Assembly: GCA_963691705.1 (NCBI GenBank)
Contig: OY829546.1
Coordinates: forward strand, 32,458,040 to 32,522,039
Origin: Viola odorata
Lineage: Eukaryota > Streptophyta > Magnoliopsida > Malpighiales > Violaceae
DNA: 64,000 nt
Reading direction: 5' to 3'
Part shown: positions 25,515-36,720 of the stretch, in pieces
How the letters are laid out: each line of letters starts with the position of its first letter
How positions within the stretch are numbered: the first letter of the stretch is position 1
The notes under the pieces: model-generated
Told to the model about the DNA's origin: nothing
The model's database searches: none
What the model saw: the letters and a program-made list of their open reading frames with translations, nothing else
Position numbers and translations under genes: made by a program

Positions 25515-25990
25515 TGGCCGTCTGATGTCACTGTAGCGGCCGTCCGTTGTACCTGCAAAGGGCCGGAGGGGGGAGTTCGGCGTAGACACTCCGATACTTA
25601 AGTTAGTATGGCTGTGAAATTTGGCAGAGATTTGAGTAGTAAAATCGCTCTCACCTTTGATCTAGAAACGAGGGGTATTTATAGGCAAAAGGGAAGATGT
25701 TACCCTGGGGGTGGGCGTTATCGAGGGAATATAACGCCCAAGATGACGTTAGCGTTTGTCAGCTGGATAGGATATCGCCGACGAGATATCGCCAGTGAGA
25801 TGTTATCGGGGTAACCTGGGATAGGATGAAGCCGTGTGGGTCCCCCCCCGCGCTGATGTCGACCATCCCAGGATTCCACGCCCTAACGAGGGCGGTAGCC
25901 GGGTGCCGTCGCCGGTCAAGGTCTACAGGGATCCAGCTTTGTCTTTGGGTGAGAAGACGAATGTACACTTGGTGTTTCATCAATTGTTAT
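25515..25990 (-). repeat. 5' LTR of the Tat element (part; continues beyond 29701)
   Basis: On the minus strand: 'ggatggtcgacatcagcg' (near 25865), a TATA box in 'gcctataaatacccctcg' (about 25685-25667), then 'tatcggagtgtctacgccg' (about 25600) and 'tttgcaggtac' (near 25555). The same ordered blocks occur on the plus strand at 30890-31190. The start lies right of the solo LTR and could not be placed. The LTR end near 25520 is approximate. Confidence 0.7.
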
Positions 25991-26675
25991 TGTTGATACC
26001 CGAATTTTGACGCCATTTTTATTTAATTTTAGCATTTCTGTTATTTAGTTAATTTACAGTCATTTTCAGTTGATTTAATGTCGCTAGCATTTTTAGGTGT
26101 TTCGTTGCATTTTAGCATCATCGTTAGCATCGTCAGCTTTCGAAATCGCATTTTTAATTTTTCGGCAGGTATTTCATTATTATTATCATTAATATTTTTA
26201 GCCTTAAAAATCACATTTTTGACTATCCGGCAGTCGTTTGCTAATTTTTTCTTCGTTTTAGGTCATCACATGAATTTTAGGATTTTTTATATTTTAGCGC
26301 ATTTTTTAGTATTTTTATTATTTTATTATTTTTTTTATTCGAGCTTTTATTGGACCCGAATAAGTCCGCTCGGACAATAACTTGACTTTAAAATGTTTTC
26401 CATCAACTAGTTGCTAGATTTTTTTCTGGTCGCAACGGTCTACAGCGATTCGTGTAATTTTCGGCGTAACGTTATTATTTTTCCGTTCAAACGTTTCACG
26501 TTTTTGAACGCGAAAATAAACACGTTAAATGAGAAATTCTCATCATTCGCTGTAGACGGTTAAACCCGTCATATTTTTCTCTACGCGCCGGTACCTTCGG
26601 CTCGAAAAGTCGGAACGTTTGCACGCGGGAACCGACTCGAGGCCATTTAAATTAGATAAAAGGCCATTTGATCAT

Positions 26676-26721
26676 GGCCATTGATCTGGTCAACCAAGGA
26701 AAGTCAACCAGATCAATGGCC
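26676..26721. promoter_or_regulatory. W-box palindrome of the solo LTR
   Basis: Fifteen-base arms GGCCATTGATCTGGT and ACCAGATCAATGGCC, with TTGACT and TTGACC cores on the minus strand inside. The TATA box at 26910 lies about 189 bp downstream. It is equivalent to the palindromes in the other LTRs. Confidence 0.6.
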
Positions 26722-27819
26722 CTTGAATTAACATGCATAATGCATGTGCACAGTGCACGCACGAGGGAGGTAACGGAAGTCCTCGCACGAGCCAACTGCT
26801 CCCTAGCTCCCTAGCCCTCCGCCATCATCACGGCTCTCCTAGCCCCGCCAGCGCATGCTCCCGGCCACCACGCGCGACTCCTTCGTCCGGCCTCCACGGG
26901 ACCTTCGGCTATAAATAGCCACCATTCTTCCACGCGCAAACGGTCCGAAATTTTGCAAGAAAAACAACACTGCCCCTCTCCCTTTTCCTGGCCGATACAC
27001 GTACGCTTGAGCCCCATTCCTTGCGCACAATCCTTCCCTCTCTCGGCAAGCACTGTGAGCTTTCCCTCTCTCTCTCACTTGTTGCTTCTTTCTTTATTTT
27101 TCGTTCTTGCCTTGGATAACTAGTTAATTGCTTAAATTTGTCTCAATTGTTTTAACTTTAAGTTAATTTCACTAAACTAGCATCGAGTACACTATTCAAA
27201 CGGGGGAAGTATTTATTTGCTAATTAAATGAGTTAATGTGCATCGTTGTTGCGGCTGCAATTGTCACTGTTTTCGTGTTCATAACGTTGCTGTGATTGCG
27301 TGGCTGTGTTGGGGGAAAGGGGGAGCTTTCATTCGGGCCAAGAACCAGGCGAATTGGTCGCCTGGTTCGTTACCTCCGTCGCCGGCAGTGGCGCCGGCGA
27401 TGGGAGGTTGAAGATGATGTTTGATCTTGGGCTGCATGGCCTTCGCGCAAGGAAATGAAGGAATTGTTCCTGGCCCATTTCTCCAATTTCTAAACTGAGC
27501 CCAGCCCATTTATACTTTTCCGAGTCTTCGATTCGTCATTTTTTTTACGTAAAATGCTCACATGCTTCGTATAATTATTACTCGTGATATGTGCTATTTT
27601 TCCTATATGTTATACATGAATTGTTTAGTTCACTTTTTTTGTAAAATATTTCGTATGCTTATTCTTGCATCAAGTTGTTTATTGAATTATTTTTATACGT
27701 GAATTACTCATTCCTTATCGTGATATTTATTTTCATGTTATTTAACTTCAGTCATTTAATTTACCGCCTACATGGTCGGTCGCATTTTAATTCTCGTTAA
27801 TATTCAACTGCTTTAATTT

Positions 27820-28830
27820 TTCCCAAAACTGCTGGAAATCCTTCCGCAAATTATCAACTGTTTAATTTTCCGCACTTTAATTTTCCGCACTTTACTTTTC
27901 CGCACTTTACTCTTCTGCACTTTAATTTTTCACAATTTACTTTCGGCAATTTAAATTCAATATACCGCCTATATGGTCGGTCGCATTTTAATTCTCGTAA
28001 ATATTCAACTGTTTTAATTTTTCGCAAACTACTGGAAATTCTTCCGCAATTTATCAACTGTTTATTTTCTGCAATTTATCAACTGTTTATTTTCTGCAAT
28101 TTATCAACTGTTATTTTTCGCAAATATCAACTGTTTATTTTCTGCAAATATCAACTGTTTATTTTCTGCAAATATTAAATTGTTTATTTTCCGCAAATAT
28201 CAAATTGTGTATTTTCCGCAAATATCAATTGTTTTATTTTCTGCAAATCCTCAACTGTTTTAAATCCCCTGTGAATCGTCAACTATAATCATTTTTCGCA
28301 TGTAATCAACTCAGCATCTAAATTCCCGTATGCTTAAAATCGATCATTTTTCGCATGCAATCAACCCAACATTTAAATTCTCGCATGCTTAAAATCAATC
28401 ATTTTTCGCATGCAATCAACCTAGCATTTAATTTTCGTATGCGTAAAATTCATCATTTTTCGCATGCCATCAACTCAGCATTTAATTCTCGTATGCTTAA
28501 AATTCATCATTTTTCGCATGCCATCAACTCAGCATTTAATTCTCGTATGCTTAAAATCCATCATTTTTCGCATGCAATCAACGTAGCATTTAAATTTTCG
28601 TATGCTTAAAATCAATCATTTTTCGCATGCAATCAACACAGCATTTAAATTTTCGTATGCGTAAAATCCATCATTTTTCGCATGCAATCAACACAGCATT
28701 TAAATTCTCGTGTGCTTAAAATCAATCATTTTTCGCATACAATCAACGTAGCATTTAAATTCTCGTATGCGTAAAATCCATCATTTTACGTATGCAATCA
28801 ACCGTCATTTAAATTTTTGCACTCATAGAA
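27820..28830. repeat. Tandem repeats inside the solo LTR (about 24 bp, then about 54 bp)
   Basis: 27830-28260 holds degenerate units such as 'tttctgcaaatatcaactg'. 28320-28830 holds about nine units with 'atcatttttcgcatgcaatc', starting at 28351, 28406, 28460, 28514 and 28568, so 54-55 bp apart. Short reading frames over them are repeat effects. Confidence 0.85.
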
Positions 28831-30174
28831 TTGTTTATTTATTTTTCGAGCTATCACTAACACTCTCATTTTGTAGGTTTTAATTTCAAGCTTCGCTCGC
28901 AAGTACGCCTTTCAATTCCTTTTTATTTATTCGATGCTTTCTACAAATATCAATCTACGCATGATATATAGAACTGCTAGAATTAAAATCAACCCACATG
29001 AACAACGTGTTTAAAGACTTGCTTAAAATGCCATGTTCATATGATTTTAAATTCTCGTTTGTATTGACTGCATGTACATGGGGACTTTCGATCCCACATC
29101 AGTTTTCCACTTCAAAAATCTATCATTTAAATTTGTACTCTGTTAGCAATACATGTTAGGATCACATAGTAATTAATTTAATCATGCATGGCCCGATCAT
29201 GAAAAAGAGGGAGCTCATTCAGTCTTACGGAAAATTCAGTCCCATCACGTTACGGTCAAGAATAATCGATCGATCTTGATAAACGGTAATCCCGTCCGAA
29301 AGATCTTTTTATTATTCCTGAACGGTCACGATCATAGAAAAGACTAAAGTGAAGATTCCTCTGAGGGCCCCCTTTTTCAAAACGCAATTTTCAAACACCT
29401 TTTTAAACACCTCTCTCATCAACCGGTAACCGTTTTCGGATGTGACTCGGGTGCCTAACACCTTCCCGAGACCATAATACGACCCCGAACCTTTGTCTAG
29501 GGTCCAAACCCCTTTTTTGTGCCTTTAGTTTTTTACTTATTATATTTCCTATGCCATGACGATTAGGGTTCCCTAAGCCTAGCAACAAAATTAGGGTGGC
29601 GACTTCATTGCATGCTGCTAGGCGTCCTTTTACGCCGAGCATCTGAAGGTCTCAAATTTCGTTGCACACTCGTGAATTTTTAATTTTCGTGGGGCGCGAC
29701 AGTTATCAAGGATGAAGAAAAAAGAAGGAAAGTCCCATTAAATAGTCGTGGCGAAAAGGCATTCCTGCCTTTTCGCACGCTCTCTGAAGGTAATTAATGC
29801 ACCTTGAGAAGAATAATCATAACTGCAGAATCTGATCCCGCGATCATGACAATTGAAAATCTACACCAATCAGGAGGCGCCAAGAAAACCGCCCAATCAG
29901 TTAGTATTGAAAGGCGGCGTGGAATTAATGCAAGAAATGGTTAGCAAAAACATTTATTATTGTCCGGCGAATATGAAAAGCAAGTATTATGAAAGTCTGA
30001 CTAGCAGCATACCCGTTTTCGGTTGGGCTAGAGATAATCCCGATGGACGCGTCAAAGCAGAATACCACAAGCAAAATCACAGAAAGTCATTTTATTTATG
30101 GCCTAACGGCCTGAACATACATCCGCATACATATAAAAAGCAAAAAGGAAAAGTAAGAGGATGACCGCGAGCGG

Positions 30175-30558
30175 TCAGGCATTGGACCCGGCGTCGTCTT
30201 CCCCTGGCACAGAAGGAATCTCCCTCAGAGCATCCGCCACATCAGTCAGTTCGGAGGAGGAAACCCTCATGCCCTTCAAGCAACACCCCAGCAGATCCTT
30301 CCTTTGCTGCAGCATGGTGATAACCACCTGAATGCGGGAGACGGCAGCAACCAACTTCGATACACTCTTTAGAGGACTGAAATCCTCTAGAGAAGTCGCA
30401 CCATGCCTAGACAGAAGAGGGGTTATCATCCCCTGAAGTTCCAGAATGTCCTTAGAGGTCTTGATCAGCATGGTCTCTAGAAAGCCAACGTCGACTTCAG
30501 TGAGATTCTTCAGAGTATGGGCCTTCGAGATGAAGAAATTTCTTGTCAGTTCATCCAT
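30175..30558 (-). CDS. Small antisense reading frame with its own promoter-like and poly(A)-like signals; function unknown
   Basis: I do not recognise the protein. The 127-residue product begins MDELTRNFFISKAHTLKN and looks helical and soluble, with no cysteine cluster or membrane segment. The start at 30558 is preferred because it has a strong context (accATGGat) and a TATA box 60 bases upstream. An AATAAA (minus strand, 30091-30096) lies about 80 bases after the stop. The same frame stays open upstream to 31119, giving a possible 314-residue form, but that would run through LTR-like DNA on the opposite strand. Antisense accessory genes near the 3' LTR are known in Tat elements (gene23 of maize Grande); this may be another. 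Its expression is not shown. Confidence 0.45.
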   Translation of the reverse strand: MDELTRNFFISKAHTLKNLTEVDVGFLETMLIKTSKDILELQGMITPLLSRHGATSLEDFSPLKSVSKLVAAVSRIQVVITMLQQRKDLLGCCLKGMRVSSSELTDVADALREIPSVPGEDDAGSNA

Positions 30559-30617
30559 GGTGAAAATGTCAGAAGAAATGCAGAAAAGATGAGAAGAATT
30601 AGTGCAATGGAAAATCC

Positions 30618-30625
30618 AATTTATA
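30618..30625 (-). promoter_or_regulatory. TATA box for the antisense reading frame
   Basis: TATAAATT on the minus strand, 60 bases upstream of the ATG at 30558, leaving room for a leader of about 30 bases. Between box and ATG the sequence is pyrimidine-rich. Confidence 0.45.
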
Positions 30626-30819
30626 GGCCCAAGGAAATAACGGTTTGAAAAGACATGCTTCTCGATAATTGCACCACCCCGATATCTCACAGAACATGGA
30701 ACAGACAAGGCCGAAAATGGAGCAATAACTCTTGGTAAACACTCGGGCTCATTTTCGGTTAGGCTTATGATAACTATAGACGTAACTTCAGGGGCATTTT
30801 CGTCCTTATACCCAACGTT

Positions 30820-31195
30820 AAGGGCGGAACATTGTAGCTCCCACCGGGCGTCCGCTTCTATGGCTACCACCTCACTTCCCACACAATGATAAACCTTGGG
30901 ATGGTCGACATCAGCGGAGGGGGTCTCATTTAATATGGCGTTATCCCATCCCAATAGGGCATGTAACGTCGACGGAAGGTTCAAGTTGTCACCAACCGCG
31001 TTATTACCCCTAGATAACGGGGTACTCATGATAACACCCATTTTCTGCCTATAAATACCACAAAGATCAAGAAGAAAAGGTAAGCCTAAGATTGCTAGCC
31101 TAAACCCTACCATTCTCACTACTCATACTAATTTAAGCATCGGAGTGTCTACGCCGGAGATCCCCTCCGGCGCTTTGCAGGTACATCGGACGTCA
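30820..31195 (+). repeat. Plus-strand LTR piece of the Tat family
   Basis: It carries, in order, 'gggatggtcgacatcagcg' (30900), the TATA box in 'ctgcctataaatacc' (31046-31060), 'catcggagtgtctacgccg' (31138-31156) and 'ctttgcaggtacatcggacg' (31173-31192). All are mirrored on the minus strand at 25515-25900. Two LTRs of one family thus face each other. Left and right ends are uncertain. Confidence 0.7.
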
Positions 31196-31205
31196 AGTAA
31201 TGTGA

Positions 31206-33394
31206 TCCCGAGTAGCCATTTTCCACACCTACCCTTCCCAAAAAGCCCGGATCTTATCAGTTGAGGACATACCAGAAATTCAAGAGTTAGTGCTTGAGGC
31301 GGGGTGGATTTGCGAAACAAGAATCCTAGGTTGGGGTTTGCTTTGGATTGAATTCGATAGGCAGGAGGACAAAGAGGAAGCGCTTAACAGCACTAATGAG
31401 GGCACACATCGCTTATTTTCCAAGGTGATTCCCTGTACAAAGGTGATATGTAAAGCTGGTAGGTTGTGTTGGGTTCAATGCTCGGGGGTTCCAGTCCAGT
31501 GCTGGGGTTTTGAGACCTTCGGGAGGATAGGGACGAAGATGGGGAAGTGATATGATGCATTTTGTACTAATTTTCCGTTCCTTTCCTAGCCTTTTTTGTG
31601 GGCATGTTGCTACTGATCTCCTTCTGTTTTCTACTATTTGACATATCAGAGCTTTTGGGAAGGAAATATCGAAAAGATGCACTTTCCATGAATTCTGGAT
31701 GGACTTGAGCAACGAGGCCTAGCAGTAGTTGGCAGACATCATGCAGGCAACAGCTTGCCCCTGCATTGGTGCGCACGCGACAGTCAAGGACTCAAGCGCG
31801 AACAAGGAAACTTCCTTTTTAGGAAGGAATCAGTTGATCCGTCCCCATCAATTCCAATCTCACCCATTTTGGCAAGAAGAGATTCAAGATCAACTCCAAT
31901 TAAATTAGGATTTCCCTTTTTATTAATTTCTATTTTGAGAATTTTCCTTTTTGTAATTTTCTTTTATAAACCCTTTTTGTTTTAGGGTTTCAGAGCTTCT
32001 TCTTCCTCTCGGTTTTCTATCTTCCATCTTAGAATTTTGAACTCTCTCTCTACCTCCAGCACCCTTGTAATTCCGATCAATAAACCGGAGCTTGCTCCGG
32101 CCGGTAATCAATAAGGGTTTTTCTAATTTCATCTCTCTTTTCTTTATGCAATTCTATTTATTTATTTATTTTAATTCTAATATGAGCGGGTAAGCTCATT
32201 TGTTCTTGGTAGGATCATCAAAGGTTGCTTAAGAAGGCTGTGAGGTCGAAGTGAAATTAATATATCCTTGATTGGTTTTTAATTATTTAAAGATTTCTTG
32301 TTAATTCTACTAGGTCTACTTCTAGCCTGATCAACTAGCTATCTACCCTAGGCGATTAAAGTCATCACTGTGGTTATAACTAACGCAAAGTTTTAGGGTC
32401 AAGTAGACAACCAATCAGCGTCATCAGGTCGCTGGTCCCGTCCGATTGGGTTAAGTAAGTAATCAGGGTAGAGCCTCGAACGTACTGAGTGTCTCGCCCG
32501 GGGTGCATCTTCCTTCATCTTCATGGGCCTTCGAGTATTGCTCATATAAACAAACCTTAGGGGACGGCGAAGCATCAAGACTACTCCATAAACGTACCTT
32601 GGAGTAGTTTCTTATACGAAAGGAAGCAGGGGACCTAAATGTACCTGGTCCTATAGCGCGTCTATCAGCGAGGGATAAAAGATCATTGCACCAATGATCA
32701 ACCGACTTTGAAAGCAACCCGAGATAGATTCCTACTAGGAACTCCCTTCTCTATTGATTCATTACTCATTTTATTACTGTTTGTTACTTCTTTCTTAGAT
32801 ATTAGTCAACCAACTCTTGAAAACCCCACATTACTTGTTACTGCTCAGATCTGTTTGCCCTTGCTGCACAACACAAGACAGTGTCACCTTAGTCTCTGTG
32901 GATCGACCCTGTACCACTATACACAGTTTAATTGTGCATTTGCTGCAGGTTTTATTATTATTTTTGAGGTGTCTCGACAACACGTCAGGAAGCTAGTGGC
33001 AGTGGATGATAATACACTTGCTCATAGAAGGTTTGAAGTGGCTAGGATTTTAATTGTGACAGACCAGGTGCATGTCAGGAAGGATATTCGGGTAAAGGTA
33101 GAGGACACAAATTATATTGTGAGCTGTCATGAGGAACCTATGCAGGGGGTGATATCCAATCTCGATTGGATGGTAGGGGTTAAACATGATGATGAGGGAT
33201 TTGATGGGGAGTCGGATGCGGATGAGTACGAAGCAGCAGATGAGATGGGGGATAATTTTCAACATAGTTGTATAGTGGTCAAGGAGACTACATTGGCAAT
33301 TGTAGACACACAAACTCCACCTGTTCAAGGTATGTCTGAGTACCCATTAGTGACGATGAGGCGAAGGGGAGATAATCATGCATACCACGGGTAG
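31206..33394 (+). pseudogene. LINE ORF1 (RNA-binding protein), split by a solo LTR
   Basis: The first part (31206-31547) has ARILSVEDIPEIQELVLEAG and LCWVQCSGVPVQCWGFETF, the pattern of plant L1 ORF1 proteins with a DUF4283-like domain. The second part (from 32993) continues directly with LVAVDDNTLAHRRFEVARIL and an acidic tail (DEGFDGESDADEYEAADEMGD). With the LTR and one GGAAG copy removed, the two parts share one frame. The N-terminus is missing or lost at the junction with the Tat LTR, and a stop after 33394 ends the frame early. Confidence 0.8.
31548..32987 (+). mobile_element. Solo LTR, Athila-like (1440 bp), target duplication GGAAG
   Basis: Ends are TGATATGATGC... and ...CAACACGTCA. 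GGAAG lies on both sides (31543-31547 and 32988-32992). The interior has a TATA-like site at about 31967 and, near the 3' end, a block like 'gtggatcgaccctgtaccac' that is frequent at the ends of Athila-type LTRs. No internal coding region is present. The family assignment is tentative; the LTR and its duplication are clear. Confidence 0.85.
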
Positions 33395-33654
33395 TTTGCA
33401 AACGACAAACACAACTGTGAATTCAAAAATGACAGTGTTTCGAGCGAAGGATAGTGATATTGTGAACATGAATAGGCTGGTTGATGCAATTATGGTGGAG
33501 ACAGACGCCTAGGAAATAGGACGTGTTTTTTCGATTATAGATCAGGCCAATGAAGAAACAATCCGGACCTTTGATAGAGAGGTTTGGGGCGAAAATGGAT
33601 AATGTATGCCGATAGGAGGATGTAGTGGTGCGATCAGCAGTGTACAATAATTCA

Positions 33655-34135
33655 GGTATTTTCGTGGAATTTTAGGGGTTTATTATCGATTAGGAAGAGG
33701 CGGTTTATTAAGACAATGTTTCAAGGAGAACATGCATCATTTTGCTTGTTACAAGAGAGTAAAAAAGAGGAAGTAGATGAGTTTCTTATTTACACATTAG
33801 AGGGAGATAATGAGACGCGGTGGGTTTATGCTCCATCGATTGGGAGGTCGGGGGGTTAGTTTCGATGTGGGATTCCAGGGTGTTTCGGTTGGACCATTCA
33901 GAGGTGGGGAACGGATATATCTGGATAGAAGGCGTTCTTCCAGAGGGTAATATGCTATGTGCGGTGTTGAACGTATACGCTCCCAATGATGTGGAGCTTC
34001 GAGAGCAGTTATGGGAGGTGTTGGGTAGGAAGATTCAGAGTGCAGCGATTCCTGTGTTAGCACCTGATGATTTTAAGAAATCCTAGCTCCATCAGATCGC
34101 TTACATGGAACAGGCTACTCGCGGGGTACGGTAGC
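33655..34135 (+). pseudogene. LINE ORF2, endonuclease N-terminal part
   Basis: The frame opens with FSWNFRGLLSIRKRR and contains CLLQESKKEEVDEF, where the Glu of the ESK motif is a catalytic residue of L1 endonucleases. A one-base shift occurs near 33856 (run of G), after which MWDSRVFRLDHSEVG and LNVYAPNDVELREQLWEVLG follow. A further shift precedes the Ogre insertion at 34136. The domain nicks target DNA to prime reverse transcription. Confidence 0.82.
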
Positions 34136-35029
34136 TGTCGCGCCCCGAAAAATTTAATAAAATTCGCGAGTATAAGACGAATCTGAGACCTTACGATGCT
34201 CGGCGTAAAAGGACGCCTCGCAACATGCAATGAAGTCGCCACCCTAATTTTTATCTCTAGGCTTAGGGAACCTAATCCTCATGGCATAAAAAATAAAATA
34301 ACTAAAAAACTAAAGGCACAAAAAAAGGTCTAAACCCAAGACAAAGGTTCGGGGTCGTATTATGGACTCGGGGCGGTGTTAGGCACCCGAGTCACATCCG
34401 AAAATGGTTACCGGTTGATAAGAGAGGTGTTTAAAAGATGTTTGATAAAAATGCATTTTAAAAGTGGGCCCTCAGAGGAATCGTCACTTTAGTCTTTTCC
34501 ATGATTGGGACTGTTCAGGAATAATTAATCGTTGGACGGGGTTACCGTTTTAAAAATCTTTTCGGACGAGGTTACCATTTTCAAGACAGATCAATTATTC
34601 CTGACCGTAGCGTGATGGGACTGAATTTTCCGTAAGACTGAATGAGCGCCCTCTTTTTCATCATCGGGCTTATGCATGATTAAATTAATTACTATGTGAT
34701 TCTATCATGGATTGCTAACAGAGTACAAATTTAAATGAGAGATATTTTAAAATGATAAACTGTTGTGGGATCGAAGCCACCAAATACATGTAGTCAATAT
34801 AAGCGGAATTAAAAATCAAATGAGCATGGCATTTAAAGCGAGTTATTTAAACAAGTTGTTCATGTAGGTTGATTTTAATTCTAGCAATTTTATATATCAT
34901 GCATATGATTAATATTTACGGAAAGCCTTGAATAAATAAAAGGTAAAGAAAGGCGCACTTTCGAGCGAGGCTTAAATTTTAAACCGACAAAATGAGAGTG
35001 TTAGTGATAGCTCAAAAAATAAATAAGCA

Positions 35030-35450
35030 GTTTATGAATGCGAGAATTTAAATAAATAGTTGATATACATCAAAGAATTAAATAATGATTTTGACGAGCA
35101 CGAAGATAAAAATGACGATTTGATAAGTGCAGGAAAGTTTAAATGATGATTTGGTGCATACGAAAATTTAAATGATGATTTGATGAGTATGAGAAATTTA
35201 AATGATGACAGTTGATAAGTGCGAGAAATTTAAATGATGATTTGATGCATGCGAAAATTTAAATGATGATTTGACGAGTGCGAGAAATTTAAATGATGAT
35301 AGTTGATAAGTGTGAGAAATTTAAATGATGATTTGATGCATGCGAAAATTTAGATGATGATTTGACGAGTGCGAGAAATTTAAATGATGACAGTTGATAA
35401 GTGCGAGAAATTTAAATGATGATTTGATGTGTACGATTTAAAGCATGGCA
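35030..35450. repeat. Tandem units in the LTR ('aatttaaatgatgatttga')
   Basis: About a dozen units of roughly 30 bp alternate between 'gatgcatgcgaaaatttaaat' -like and 'gagtgcgagaaatttaaat' -like forms. The partner LTR has the same array at 47560-47880 with fewer copies, which accounts for part of the length difference between the LTRs. Confidence 0.85.
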
Positions 35451-36680
35451 TAATTGTAAAAAGAGCATACGAGCAATTAATTTAAATACGACATACGAGT
35501 TATTCATTAAAAATTGCATATGACAATTCCAAACACGGAAATTTACATAAACAAATCGTCACACGAAAACGTGTGAAATATTTTACGAGAAAATAAACAC
35601 GAAATAAAAATAAACAAAACGTATACGAAATTTAAACACGAAATAAAAATAAACAATTTATATGAATACGACAATTATATGAATTTTTAATGCGCGAAAT
35701 AAAAAGTAAGCAATTTATCATACGATAATTAATCACGAAATAAAATAAACAAATTATACGCATACGAGCATACGAATAATTTATGATTTATTAAACATGG
35801 AAGTTCGGTTAAAATTAATGGGCCAGGCCCATGTAATTAATTAAAAATAGCAGTTGGGCTTGTGATAAAATCAAGCCCAGCAATTTATTTTAAGTGGCAT
35901 GGGTTTGAGATGAAACCAAGCCCATCACCTTTGCCTTTCTTCCTTCCCGCGCCCAAAACAAACCCATCTTCCTCATCTCCTTCCTTGTGTCGCCAGCGCC
36001 ATGGCCGGCGACTAAGGAAGCTTCAATCCGGCCAAATGGCCAGATTTCAACCCCAAAATAGGCCCAATAATTCCCTCTACCCCACAACAATAAAACCCCG
36101 CAAAAACAGCGAGAGAAAAACAAGTAAAATCAACAAACGCAAGGTGCATTTTTTACATGAAATGAGCAATTTGATTTGACCAAAATAGTGAGCAATTAAT
36201 TAAATTGAAATCTTGCGAATTATCTTAAGATTGAGCATCAAATCATGGCATTAAAACAAGCAAACGATTTGCAAACGAAGGCAAGAAACAATTAAAATGA
36301 AAATAATGCAGTAAAAATGAAAAAGGAATAAATAAATTAAAGCATGTAACTAGTGCTTTGGTTACTGTTTTTTCGGAAGGGGTTGATAGTGTGTCAACTC
36401 GTGAGTTTTAAGGGTAGAAGGGTTGTGAATTCGTGCTTGAAATGGTTGAAGGCAGTGGCTTTTTTATAGGCTGAAGTTTGCGCGGGCGGGAGGACGCGAC
36501 GACGCGCATGGAGGCTGGACGTCGTGCACTGGCGGGGCTAGGGCTGCAAGGTGGCGAGGCTAGGGCGTCGAGGTGATGGCTGACGGGACAGGAAGCGACG
36601 GGAGCAAGCAGCTCGGTGGCTTGCTCCGCTGCCGCGTCGCTTCCACAGTGCATGTGCACCATGCACATTAAATCAAGGGT

Positions 36681-36720
36681 CGTTGATCTGGTTGACTTTC
36701 CTTGGTCAACCAGATCAACG
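36681..36720. promoter_or_regulatory. Perfect 16-bp-arm palindrome with paired W-box cores (3' LTR)
   Basis: Arms CGTTGATCTGGTTGAC and GTCAACCAGATCAACG with an 8-base loop TTTCCTTG. The plus strand reads TTGACT and the minus strand TTGACC, both W-box cores. No mismatch in the stem. Confidence 0.65.

Larger units (their letters stand above)
19081..25990 (-). mobile_element. Decayed Tat-lineage Ty3/gypsy element with dual RNase H
   Basis: Minus strand, order gag, protease, reverse transcriptase, gypsy RNase H, archaeal-type RNase H, integrase, then 3' tandem repeats. A second, archaeal-like RNase H after the gypsy RNase H marks the Tat lineage (Retand/Ogre relatives). Every domain has stops or frameshifts. 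The 3' end is cut by the Ogre-like LTR at 19080 and the 5' LTR by the solo LTR at 25991. Confidence 0.85.
25991..29701 (+). mobile_element. Solo Ogre-type LTR (3711 bp), plus strand, target duplication GTTAT
   Basis: It starts TGTTGATACCCGAATTTTGA and ends GGGGCGCGACA. GTTAT flanks it on both sides (25986-25990 and 29702-29706). No internal region or second LTR is present, so it is what homologous recombination between two LTRs leaves. It is related to the LTRs of the element at 34136-49856 but in the opposite orientation. A TATA box sits at 26910 (TATAAATA). It lies in the 5' LTR of the Tat element. Confidence 0.93.

Noticed and set aside
29853..30164. 103-codon plus-strand frame
   Set aside because: No recognised domain; it overlaps the probable 3' untranslated region and poly(A) signal of the antisense unit.
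32708..33394. A single 228-codon plus-strand gene
   Set aside because: Its first part is solo LTR sequence and only the part from 32993 is LINE ORF1.
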